The position numbers were made by a program, and so were the translations under genes. A stretch of 64,000 bases of DNA. It comes from Linderina pennispora. Lineage: Eukaryota; Kickxellomycota; Kickxellomycetes; Kickxellales; Kickxellaceae. Below the pieces are notes generated by a model, which did no database searches, was not told the origin of the DNA, and saw only the letters and a list, made by a program, of their open reading frames with translations. The stretch lies in assembly GCF_002104995.1 (NCBI RefSeq), contig NW_024468272.1:32173-96172 (forward strand), in the 5' to 3' direction. This document shows, piece after piece, positions 21,040 to 30,238 of the stretch; the stretch's first letter is position 1; each line of letters opens with the position of its first letter.

Positions 21040-22475
21040 CCTAGTTCACCAGCTTCCGCAACGCCGTTTTCCAAAACTTCGTTCTTTGCAGGACACTGTC
21101 GAGACGGCAGGCGTGTCATTGTGAAAACATAAATGTCGTTGCTTGGAGGGCTAACAGCAGGATCCGCACGCCGACCCTGGCCAGGTAAGGGCGTGGTGCA
21201 ACAAAGTTGCCTACACCAAAGTCCAAGTTGATCTCATAGACCCTAAAGCTTGAGTGGTTGGTCAGAATGGCAGTATGCTTGAACGGGTATCAGCGCCAGC
21301 GTGTTAGCCGACCTTTTCAGGATCTCCCTCAATACTCGCAAAGAAACTGCCTGGACATGATGTACTGACCGCGATTCCACGAATGCGCACCTTTAGCGCC
21401 ATCTCAGCCAAGCGGACTGGCTGTAATCAGCCGAGGCAGAGCCGTCGAACGGTATGCCGTAAACGAAGAATGTACAAACCATTCCCTATTAGCTTGGCGA
21501 GGACTCACCAGGGACTGCGGATATTGTAGGGCAAAGGCGACGCATTGGAGAGGCGGCTCCATCACTCACCAGCAGGAGCAGACTCTTTTCAGATGCCTCA
21601 CCAGCTAGTAGAGTCTTTCAACAGCCCACGCCGCAGCGTTGGACATCACGCAGTGAGCACGTCGTTGGTTGATAGGCGCGTGCTCTCCTGAAATAACTCC
21701 AGGGTCTCTCTTCGAGATTGTCGAGATGGCTCTGTTTGATTCGTAGAGATTTGCTGATCGTATCCACCATCTTACGATCTCCTTGTGGCACATTTCATTG
21801 GCGAGGCTCGAAAAGAAAGACTGGAGGTTTCTTCGCTCGATTTCACTACTCATTGCTTTCGGCGTTTAGGAGTCCAAAAGATTGCTTGACCGCCGTCAAA
21901 GTTGAGTGGGTAGGTTCCGGTCCGGTGTACCTCGACAAGCGCACGCATCTCGTCTGACCAGCGCCGTACAAACGTTCGTGTACATGCTCGTTCCCATCAT
22001 GCTACGGATATGATGGCCACACACGTATACAAAACTACACCAGAGTTGTCCTTGCAACGCACGACATCGTGCGTTGAGCATCTTTGGTGACTTCCGGGTT
22101 TGGGCATCTCAGGAAGAGGGATGGCTGTCTACGTATGAGCCAGGCGGCCAGCTCTTGGGCTGTACTTTCGTGCCTTGAGATCGCCGAGGGAAACATCAGA
22201 CTCTGAGACCGGTAAACTTGGCATATTGAGGTTGTCCCTGTCAATCACCAGCTCTGTCTGCCGTCCGATCTCGTTCGTGCCACTCCAGCATAGCTGGGAA
22301 ACACCACAAGAGTCTTGTAGAATGCCTGCTCTAGCTTGGTGCTGTCCATAAAATTATCGGCACCAGCCTCGTTCTCGTAGAAAAATATCAGCTGGATATT
22401 GAAGGAAGATAGCACCGTGTCGCACACGTTTAGATAGGTCGTCTGCGAAACGACTGAGTCCTTGAAGGTGTCCAT
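21040..22475 (-). pseudogene. BAHD-type acyltransferase pseudogene, tandem copy 2
   Basis: It starts MDTFKDSVVSQTTYLNVCDT and shares with copy 3 the following SFNIQLIFFYENE and LEQAFYKTLVVFPSYAGVA blocks. Downstream fragments in shifted frames include NLQSFFSSLANE (about 21840) and the NAAAWAVERLY end of a helix. In the active-site region the HxxxDG motif is lost: the matching bases near 22010 read HHIRSMMG in the best frame. Near 22160 one base appears missing relative to the ancestral KYNP-x-SWPPG stretch. The C-terminal piece (SPPSNDIYVFT equivalent) lies near 21130. Clearly non-functional. Boundaries come from alignment by eye to copy 3. Confidence 0.68.
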
Positions 22476-22761
22476 TATTCCAAGAGAAAGAGCAAGTGTC
22501 TGTTGTGAGTGGAAGCGAAGATGAGTGCTGCAAATGTCTGGAGAAAAGCGAACAGAATATAAACCCAGTATCCTGCCATTAGGCTTACGCAGGGTGCATC
22601 ATACTGGCGGGACTTGCCGCAGAGGCTCAGATAAGGGGAGCCCGCTTTATCCGCATGCCTTTTCCATTGTCTGCTCTAGCGCACTACTGCACCCAGGCGG
22701 AGCGCCATGCATGTCGATATTGCAAGCTACTTTAACATGGCTAATCCGCCTATAGAAGGTT

Positions 22762-24178
22762 CTAATACACAAATTCAGCGATGCCATTCCAGAACTTGTT
22801 CCCACGAATGCTCTTCAGCATTGAGGGAGTGTCGATGATGAAGACGTGGACATCATTGCTTGGTGGGCGCACCGGGAGTATCCGCACACATGACGTCGTT
22901 GAGTGCGGCCGAGGGGAGGCGAACACGGGAATTCCGTATCCAAAATCCTGTTCATATATCTTGAACCGCGAATGGTTGGTGATGATGGTGTCATGCTTGT
23001 GCTTATCAGGCGAAGCTCTCGCTGAAACAAATGGCACCGGATCAGCTTCGATGCCGTTGAAAACTCTGTAACCTGCTGTTTCTGAACTGAGCTGACAGCT
23101 TTGCGGATCTTGCATGCGACCTGAGCCAAAGACTCCGGATGTAGTCTCAGATGCTGAGCTTTCAAATGAATGTGTGAATGACAGCGGGTACAGGCCATTG
23201 CCTATATAATTTGTATATGGCCTCACCCAGACGTGGACGCACATTACATGCGATACCAATCTTTTGGAGCGGCAACACAGCTGATACGTTGGATGAGGTA
23301 GGAGCCAGATCAGCACCATCATCAGTCTGATCCTTGGCTGCTTGCGCCAGGGTTTTGGCTATCAGTGCTGAGAGCACATCGTTCGCCGAGAGCCGCATGT
23401 TCCCAGAGGTATGTACGCTAACTTCTGAGCCCAGACGATCCAGTTTGTCCTTGCTAACTCGATACAGGCTGTCTTCGTTGCCACTGGCTAAGATGCCCTT
23501 CTGGTATTCCCTGTTGCGCTCCGTCGAGAACAGCGACTGGACCTGCTCGAGTTCTTTGGAACCCAGCTCTCTGCGTGATAGAGCAGAGGCATCGGTTAAG
23601 ATCGACCGATCGAACGAGAATGTATCTGTAGGAGCAGGCATACCCTTGACCAGCGCACGCATTTCATCTGCCCATCGCTGAATGAAGGTGTAGAACCCAG
23701 TGCCGTCGGCGATAGCATGGCTACCGCAGACAAAGATAATTATGCCTGAATTGTCCTTGCACCGAACAGTATGCACATTGAGCATCCTGGTTTTCCCATC
23801 TCTGGCGTCAGGTAGTGGCGTTGTTTTCAACAGATAGCAGACCAGGCGGCCAGCTCACAGGATTGTATTTCGCTGCTTGAGATCGCCGAAGAGGATATCC
23901 GTCGTCGATTCAGCATAGCTGGGCATGTTCAAGTTGTCCTTGTCAATTGACACATCCAGCAGCCCGTTAGAGCTCCAATGAGCCATGCCTGCATAGACGG
24001 GGAAGGCGCACAGTGCTCGGTAAAATGCCTGCTCGAGTTTGTCGCTGCTCATAAAGTCGGCATTGCTGGTGCTGTTCTCGTAGAAGCTGATGAGCTGGAT
24101 AGTAAGTGAAGACAAGTACGCATCACCAATGCTCAGGTGTAGTGTCTGAGAGACAACAGAGTCGATGAAAGCATCCAT
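22762..24178 (-). pseudogene. BAHD-type acyltransferase, tandem copy 3, best preserved but frame-broken
   Basis: Length is about 1,417 bases (~470 codons), normal for a BAHD enzyme (PF02458 type). From the ATG at 24178 the frame reads MDAFIDSVVSQTLHLSIGD and runs to a TGA at 23855-23857. The same frame reopens and carries SHAIADGTGFYTFIQRWADE, which holds the catalytic HxxxDG motif. A further frame change near 23220 leads into YIGNGLYPLSF and YEQDFGYGIPVFAS, the counterpart of the structural DFGWG motif, ending at 22762. Around 23810-23870 two opposite small indels relative to copy 2 account for the in-frame stop. Both signature motifs survive, so this is either a young pseudogene or an active gene hidden by errors. 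Acyl donor and acceptor are unknown. Confidence 0.75.
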
Positions 24179-26082
24179 TCTTTAGGAATAACTCGGGTGC
24201 AAAAGAAGTGTCTATATATAAAAGTAAGGTGTAATGTAGAACCAATGTTTACTAACAAGAACCATGGCAGCAGAAGTGACATGGGACGGATCCTATTATA
24301 GAAATGCGGTCCTGGATTAGGGTTCTGCATGAGGTGGTAATGGTAAACGATTGGGATAAGCATGTGGGAATTTTCTGCTTCTGAACTGCGTTCTAGAAAT
24401 CAGGCGAGCTAGTTGCCGCAGCAAATGCCTTTGATGTTGATAATGAACTTGCAATATCGACTGAGATATCCTCCAGTACACTCTGAATCTTTTGCTGCCA
24501 CTTAGCTGGCGGGCGAATGGTTCGACTCGGTTATAAACGAGTAGCCATACTCGCATATAGTACTGCAGGCTAAGAGGCTGGAAAAGCTGTATTTTGATGG
24601 GTGGCCACGATGTCCACACACTGGGAGTCTAGGACGGCCGCCAGTCACACCTTCCTCCTTACCATCCTATTACAGTCCCATGCACAGGTTGGGTTCAAGT
24701 TAACAAGTTGTGTGAGAGCACAATCTGCTGGCTGTAATCGCCCATCGACTCTATATCTATATCCATAGTACTCCCAACACTATTGCACTTCATCCTAAGG
24801 CCATCTAACCTCTTTGAGTTGAATTCAGCTACAAACAAGAGTGGATCATGCTTTTGGCGATTCATTACATGCTGAATGTTGTAGTTAGATGGCCTGACAA
24901 TATTCCCATTTCTGTCAAAGTTAACCAATCGTGCCAAATGTCTGCTGGCGAATGCGGTCGACCACCTGAATAGTTTCTTCTAAACGCCCCTTGTCTAGCT
25001 CACCACTGCCTCCCAGCTCCTCACTCTCAAAGCGCTCCTCTACATAATAATACAATTAATCAATTTTGTTGTATTCGAAAGATCTAAATGTCAGATCTCT
25101 TGCAACATCTGTTGCTCCACGGCATTTACCACGAGAAGACTGACCGTGATACCCCTTGCTGACACGGTCCTCACACTTGATCACGCAGGTCCACTCTGTT
25201 GGGGACATCACGATTTAACACTCACCATCACACAAGTTCGCCATGCCGCCGATATCGTAGGAGTCTATAGTGTCAGAAATGGATAGGATAAAAGAGGCTA
25301 AGGATACAGGGGATAGAATTGTGGAGATGCTGCAGCTTGTTTGGAGGGGAAGCAGGGCTTTTGCCTGAGCCTTTTATATGGTGCTATCGAGTATATTACA
25401 TTTGCGAATACTCATTTCGGGTACAAGCACCATAGCAATCGTGGTGTTGACAATATGGATTACAGCTCTACGAATGCAGCGACTCAGACTGGTAACAAAC
25501 ACAGTCCATTCTCTTTGACGATTGAGTAGTGCTTGTGAAACGCCCAGGCCTTTGTGTTCCCAGAGCATTCGAGACACAGTGGGTTCCGGCGATGGCTTAA
25601 CTCCGACACATGGAAATACCAGGAAGCGTGCCATTCCGAACTCCGGGGCTGACCTGTCCGCATTGCACAGTCTCATATAGACTACAAAGTACTCGGCATG
25701 TAAGCCTGATATGCATGTACCTGCTGTACCTAATCTAGCAGCGCTGGAAAGGCAGGTGTTAACCTCGGGGTGAGTGGCTATCGGGTATATGGAAAATTAA
25801 CTTTTCAAAAAATGTCTGGGGGGAAGAAGGAATGCTGATCGTCTGCCTGGGCCTTTGTACGTATGCGTTTCGGCCTTGTCCATGGTGGTGCAGGAGGGAC
25901 TCCAGACCTCGAATGTCAGCACCAGGATTGAATTTGTCAGCTGCCTTTTGCGGTGATGACGTTGCACGATTCAAAAACCATAAAAAAATCGAGTGAGCCC
26001 TCCTCCTGCTCACACCATATCTCCAAAACATCGCTTCTTCACTCTCACATCAAAAAGAGCAAATATCTCTCGAAGCAACATC
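24179..26082. other. Region of coding-like remnants upstream of the DJ-1 gene
   Basis: About 1.9 kb without an intact gene. On the minus strand, about 24695-24937 encodes an 80-residue open stretch, and about 24950-25080 encodes a coding-like segment (ELDKGRLEETIQVVDRIRQQ) in another frame; together they suggest a decayed gene. A third minus-strand frame (25374-25676) has no recognised family. The last ~200 bases before 26083 are pyrimidine-rich and probably the DJ-1 gene promoter and leader. Confidence 0.35.
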
Positions 26083-26787
26083 ATGCCCTCACTCCCCAAG
26101 CGCGCGCTTATTTCAATCACTAGCTATCACGGCGCCTTTTACCCAAACGGCGACCCCACCGGTCTCTTTTACACCGAGGCCTTGCACCCATACCATGTCC
26201 TGACCGCTGCCGGCTTCACTGTCGACCTCGCCTCCGAGACCGGTAGCTACGGCATGGACCCGCATTCGATCGACAAGACCTTCATGACCGAGGCTGACTT
26301 TGCTGTTTACAGCAACAGCGGTGACGAGTTCTCCAAGAAACTGGCCAATCTCCACAAGGCCAGCGATCTAAACCCATCCGACTACGGATTGTTTTACGCG
26401 TCGGCCGGCCATGCGACCCTGTTTGACTACCCAAAGGCCAAGGATCTGATCAATATTGCTGAGTCTGTCTACGAGCGTGGCGGCGTGGTTGCAGCTGTGT
26501 GCCATGGGCCTATTATTCTGCCGTTTATCAAGGACCGCAAGACGGGCAAGCCAGTTATCGAGGGAAGGAGGGTTTCGGGGTTCACTACCGAGGGCGAGGA
26601 GCAGATGGGTCTGATGAGCGCAATCAAGGACAGGAAACTTGAAACAATCGAGGAGGGGGCAGCAAGGGTGGGAGCAACTTATGTGAGGCCGGCAACACCG
26701 TTCGAAGCCTTTGCGGTTGTTGACGGTAGGGTCGTGTCTGGTACTAACCCAGCGAGTGCCGCGGTGACCGCAGAGAAGGGCCGTTGA
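26083..26787 (+). CDS. DJ-1/PfpI family protein, Hsp31-like (probable glutathione-independent glyoxalase or chaperone)
   Basis: Hsp31-type proteins detoxify methylglyoxal and act as stress chaperones. The product from the ATG at 26083 is 234 residues as read. Visible are the catalytic Cys in the nucleophile elbow (AAVCHGPIILP), the upstream Glu in GLFYTEALHPY, the ASAGHATLFDYPKA stretch and the C-terminal NPASAAVTAEK segment, all diagnostic of the Hsp31 subfamily. The frame ends early in EKGR at 26787. Reading one base fewer in the GGG at 26778-26780 would extend it with AVEVFNSL to a TAA at 26804-26806, which looks like the normal family ending. The deposited sequence therefore probably carries a one-base insertion, real or technical, with little effect on the catalytic core. 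Confidence 0.9.
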   Translation: MPSLPKRALISITSYHGAFYPNGDPTGLFYTEALHPYHVLTAAGFTVDLASETGSYGMDPHSIDKTFMTEADFAVYSNSGDEFSKKLANLHKASDLNPSDYGLFYASAGHATLFDYPKAKDLINIAESVYERGGVVAAVCHGPIILPFIKDRKTGKPVIEGRRVSGFTTEGEEQMGLMSAIKDRKLETIEEGAARVGATYVRPATPFEAFAVVDGRVVSGTNPASAAVTAEKGR

Positions 26788-26947
26788 GGTCTTCAACTCG
26801 CTGTAAACCTACTCATACCAGAAATGTTCATTTAAAGACAATAAATTGTCATCACACGTCGCTGACGTTCGGCTTATGGCCATATGTGATGGATATAGAT
26901 TGTATGTCTAGCTGTAAATAAATCAATGTAGTCAATGGCAATATTTT

Positions 26948-29908
26948 TCACAGTATCTGGCTCCACCGCGCCCAGGCAAAGACAACAACAACGAACCCCA
27001 AGCACATTGCCAGCACCGTGAAGAACGGTGCCAGGCCATCGTAGTTCTGGAATGGCACCAAGAAGTTTGACCCGAACATTCCCGTGACAAAGTTCAGTGG
27101 TACAACAATGGCTGCTAGCGCCGACAGCTTTGCCACAACGTCGTTGGTGCGGTTCGACGACACAGTCAGCTCAATCGATATTTGCGCCAGGTAATTGGCG
27201 TGCGCGCGACCCAGCACACCGTCATAGTGCGTCGCATTTTGCGTCATCGTCACGATATGGTCAAGTACATCGCCGAGGTACAGGAGAACCTCGTGGCCCT
27301 TGCGCTGGTCCAGAGCGGCCTCCATGGCCGTGTCTGAGTTGTCTGCAGGGCACACTACCATGTGCTCCGAGCCAGGATGGTGTGGGCTGTAATCAACAGC
27401 GGTGGCGGTGAGGCCAGGGATTGAGGGGTTGCCCGCCATGGCGTTCATCTGCGATGTGGTCATGGCAGTGGCAGTTTCAAAGCGCTTGATCAGGGCACGC
27501 ACGACGTCCGCCTTGCCCTGCAGAAGCCGCAATACCATCATGATGCGCTTACGCACGGTGCTAATACGCAGCAGCATGTCTGACTGCTCAGACGACGAGA
27601 TAACCAGCACCAGCTCGTCGATCGAATCAACCTCAAACTCAATCATCTGCATGATTGGCGCTAGCAGATCGGTGATGTCGTCGATGATTGCGTAGTTGAG
27701 CCAGTCGGGCGTCACCACGATATGGTCGATCTGGCGGCGAATGCGCCGCAACACGTGGTACTGATGCACGGCCGGGTCCATGTGGAAAGTGATAATGCCT
27801 GAGCGCATGACCACGTTGTAGATGCATTTGGGCTCCAAGTACAGCTCGCTGTTTGGGTCCGCGTCAAAGGAGCGGAAGCTGACCAGATAGTAGTTTGCGT
27901 GGACCTCGCACTTTTCGCGCACATCCTGCGTCATAATGTCCTCGACGGTTAGCGCATGGATGCCAAATATTTTGCTAATCAGGTGCATCTCCTGGAACGA
28001 CGGGCGCAAAACATCGATCCAGAAACATCCGCCTGCTTGGATCATCGACGCCAGGTCCATCGCGGGCGTGCGCAGGTCAGCCAGCTCCTGCGACCGCACC
28101 GTGCCGATTGCTGGGTTAAAGAACGTGAACCGGTACGACTCGTCAATGAAGCCGTCTTTGTCCAGAAACAGCTCCTCCTGGTGCATGCGCTTGCGCCGCC
28201 GCCGCTTCTGCTTCTGCTTCTCTAGTGGCCGGCCGTCGAACGACCGGTGGTTGCGGTCTGGCGGTGAGACACGGGCGCGCTGCGGAGGCTCGTCGATGGG
28301 CGGGAGGTCCGCGGGAACAAAGCTGGGCGACGCCAAGTTGTAGTGCGGCGACATGGTGACTGCGCGCTGCAGGAGAGGCTCGCGCTCAGACGAAATTGAC
28401 GCGCGATTCGCTGCGCAAGTCGGCCGTAGCGACTGGTTGACCATGCTCTTGAACGAGCCCGGCATGGTATATACGGCCTTACTCTCCTCTGCTGCCTTGG
28501 CCGCTTCCTTCTGGGCCAGCCCGGCACCGTCGGCGGTGTATTCGTTAAATACTGATTCGGGCTCCGAGTATTCGCCCCAGCTATAGTCGCTGGCCGTCTC
28601 GTCGTCATCCTCCTCGGACGTAGACTCTGGGATCTCGCCGGTCTGTAAGAACCGCTCCAATGCAGCAATATTGATCCCCCCATTCATCCTCTTGTCTTCA
28701 GACCCCGTCTCCTCTTTCGGCAAACTTTCTGGTGGGTTCTGCCCTACAGAGCCTCTGCGAAGAACACCCTCGGATTGCTCCCCCATGTTCTGCACGCCCG
28801 GTACAGATCCGCCGATCACGCTGGACGGACGGCTACTGCTGAGCGCAGGCGAGAACATGTAGGAGAGGCCGGGTGCAGCACGTGCCATGGCTGTGCGCTT
28901 GCTGGAGGCTGCAGGCTTGTACTGTGTTGCACCCATAGTGTTGATGGACCGCCGGGGTCTTTGTTGGTGCTCGGTAGTGCTCAGCCCAAGCCCATCATCC
29001 TTTTCGCCAATGCCCAAGAGCCGCGATGGTACCATGGGCAGGGTTTCAGAGAGGTCCTGGCTATGTTCGCTCTCGGGCTGCTTCCCTCCCTGACTTGCTG
29101 TCTGACTTCCAGACCCTTCCGACGGCGTCCGAACCACATCAGCCACTGGGCTCTCAGGAATCGTTGCCACGGTCCCATCGGGCTGGCCACCACTGCCTAT
29201 GCTCTGCGACTGACTAGTATCCACAACATTTCCTGGCCCCTTTCCTACGCCGCCGTCTAACGGTGCGCTCCACTCGCGCAGATCCCCTGGTTCTGACATG
29301 GGCTCTGACATCGACGACGCATTCCTCCGGTCCACGGTCTCTACCCTCGGATGCACGTCAGTCGCAGCCCGGTTTATCCGTCCACGAATCCCGCCATTCG
29401 ACCCGGTGCCCGATGATCCAGTAGTCTTCACCCGGTGGATTTTCCGGCGGTTAGCCACGCTCGGAGAAAACAGCGGCAGCGTGCTGTTCATTGGCATCAG
29501 CGGCCGGTCGGCGTTCTCGGGCAGATCAGCCATGTTGCCGTAGTATCGCGACGCCATCAGCCCGTTTTCGTCGTCGTTCTCAAACTCATGCATGTAGTGT
29601 GACAGCACATTGGCAATGTTGGAGTTCTCGCTGGCTCGGCTCAATGCGCTGCTAGCGGATGGTCGCCGCAGCATGTCTTGGATCCGGTGCTCGGACACTG
29701 CGCGCTCCAGGAAGAGCCGATGCCGGGAGCTCGTTGGACTGCCAGGCGGTATGGCCTTGTTGTCGGGCGAAATGCGTGGCTCGACGCACGCTTGCAGAGC
29801 CTGTGAGGCTGTCGCCCGGCGCTCGGACAGTGCGTTCTTGGTGCGCTGCCCGCTGGTGCCGCTGGCCTTGCTTGCTTTCGAGCTCCGACCTCCCCTTTTC
29901 TTTCCCAT
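26948..29908 (-). CDS. CorA-family divalent-cation channel protein (Alr/Mnr2-like), paralogue 1
   Basis: Fungal Alr/Mnr2 proteins carry Mg2+ across plasma or vacuolar membranes as pentamers. This 986-residue protein has a ~560-residue low-complexity Ser/Pro-rich cytosolic N-terminus, then the family block ESYRFTFFNPAIGTVRS, the FWIDVLRPS and FGIHALTVEDIMTQD segments of the funnel domain, the long stalk helix with DDITDLLAPIM and DSIDELVLVISSSEQSDML, and two C-terminal membrane segments. The loop after TM1 reads VTGMFGSNFLVPF: the usual GMN selectivity-filter tripeptide is GSN (residues 946-948, bases 27065-27073). The C-terminus after TM2 is short (WARWSQIL). Two further paralogues lie at 32453 and 43918. 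Transport activity cannot be assumed with the altered filter. Confidence 0.9.
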   Translation of the reverse strand: MGKKRGGRSSKASKASGTSGQRTKNALSERRATASQALQACVEPRISPDNKAIPPGSPTSSRHRLFLERAVSEHRIQDMLRRPSASSALSRASENSNIANVLSHYMHEFENDDENGLMASRYYGNMADLPENADRPLMPMNSTLPLFSPSVANRRKIHRVKTTGSSGTGSNGGIRGRINRAATDVHPRVETVDRRNASSMSEPMSEPGDLREWSAPLDGGVGKGPGNVVDTSQSQSIGSGGQPDGTVATIPESPVADVVRTPSEGSGSQTASQGGKQPESEHSQDLSETLPMVPSRLLGIGEKDDGLGLSTTEHQQRPRRSINTMGATQYKPAASSKRTAMARAAPGLSYMFSPALSSSRPSSVIGGSVPGVQNMGEQSEGVLRRGSVGQNPPESLPKEETGSEDKRMNGGINIAALERFLQTGEIPESTSEEDDDETASDYSWGEYSEPESVFNEYTADGAGLAQKEAAKAAEESKAVYTMPGSFKSMVNQSLRPTCAANRASISSEREPLLQRAVTMSPHYNLASPSFVPADLPPIDEPPQRARVSPPDRNHRSFDGRPLEKQKQKRRRRKRMHQEELFLDKDGFIDESYRFTFFNPAIGTVRSQELADLRTPAMDLASMIQAGGCFWIDVLRPSFQEMHLISKIFGIHALTVEDIMTQDVREKCEVHANYYLVSFRSFDADPNSELYLEPKCIYNVVMRSGIITFHMDPAVHQYHVLRRIRRQIDHIVVTPDWLNYAIIDDITDLLAPIMQMIEFEVDSIDELVLVISSSEQSDMLLRISTVRKRIMMVLRLLQGKADVVRALIKRFETATAMTTSQMNAMAGNPSIPGLTATAVDYSPHHPGSEHMVVCPADNSDTAMEAALDQRKGHEVLLYLGDVLDHIVTMTQNATHYDGVLGRAHANYLAQISIELTVSSNRTNDVVAKLSALAAIVVPLNFVTGMFGSNFLVPFQNYDGLAPFFTVLAMCLGFVVVVFAWARWSQIL

Positions 29909-30238
29909 GGCGAAAGTCGGCGTTGAATTGCAGAAAGGAAAATAGTGTGCAATTTGGTATTGTGTATGCTAGCAAATTGTATGCAAAGGCCGAAAAAAAT
30001 GTGATACTGGAAGAAACAGAAGAAAAACGCTCGTCCCCCGCTGTAACTCCCCTATCGCAAATAGGCCAGACGTGAAGCATAAACCCCATGAAAAATACTG
30101 AGTAACGTGACCAAAAGCCGATGCTGCCTGCATTCTCTAATGCCGATGCAGGCATAAAGGTTCTGAGTAGCAGATGGCGGTCCAGCACAATGTAAAAAAA
30201 TCGTCGATATAGCGACATTGAAGGCATTAAATAAAACA
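29909..30238. promoter_or_regulatory. Intergenic region upstream of CorA paralogue 1
   Basis: About 330 bases between the CorA start (minus strand) and the 3' end of the upstream minus-strand gene. It must hold the CorA promoter and the 3' end of the hydrolase-fold transcript. No defined motif was recognised. Confidence 0.35.

Noticed and set aside
19240-24178. Retrotransposon or NRPS condensation-domain cluster
   Set aside because: No reverse transcriptase, LTR, adenylation or carrier domain is present. HxxxDG together with a DFGYG-type motif at normal BAHD spacing explains all three copies.
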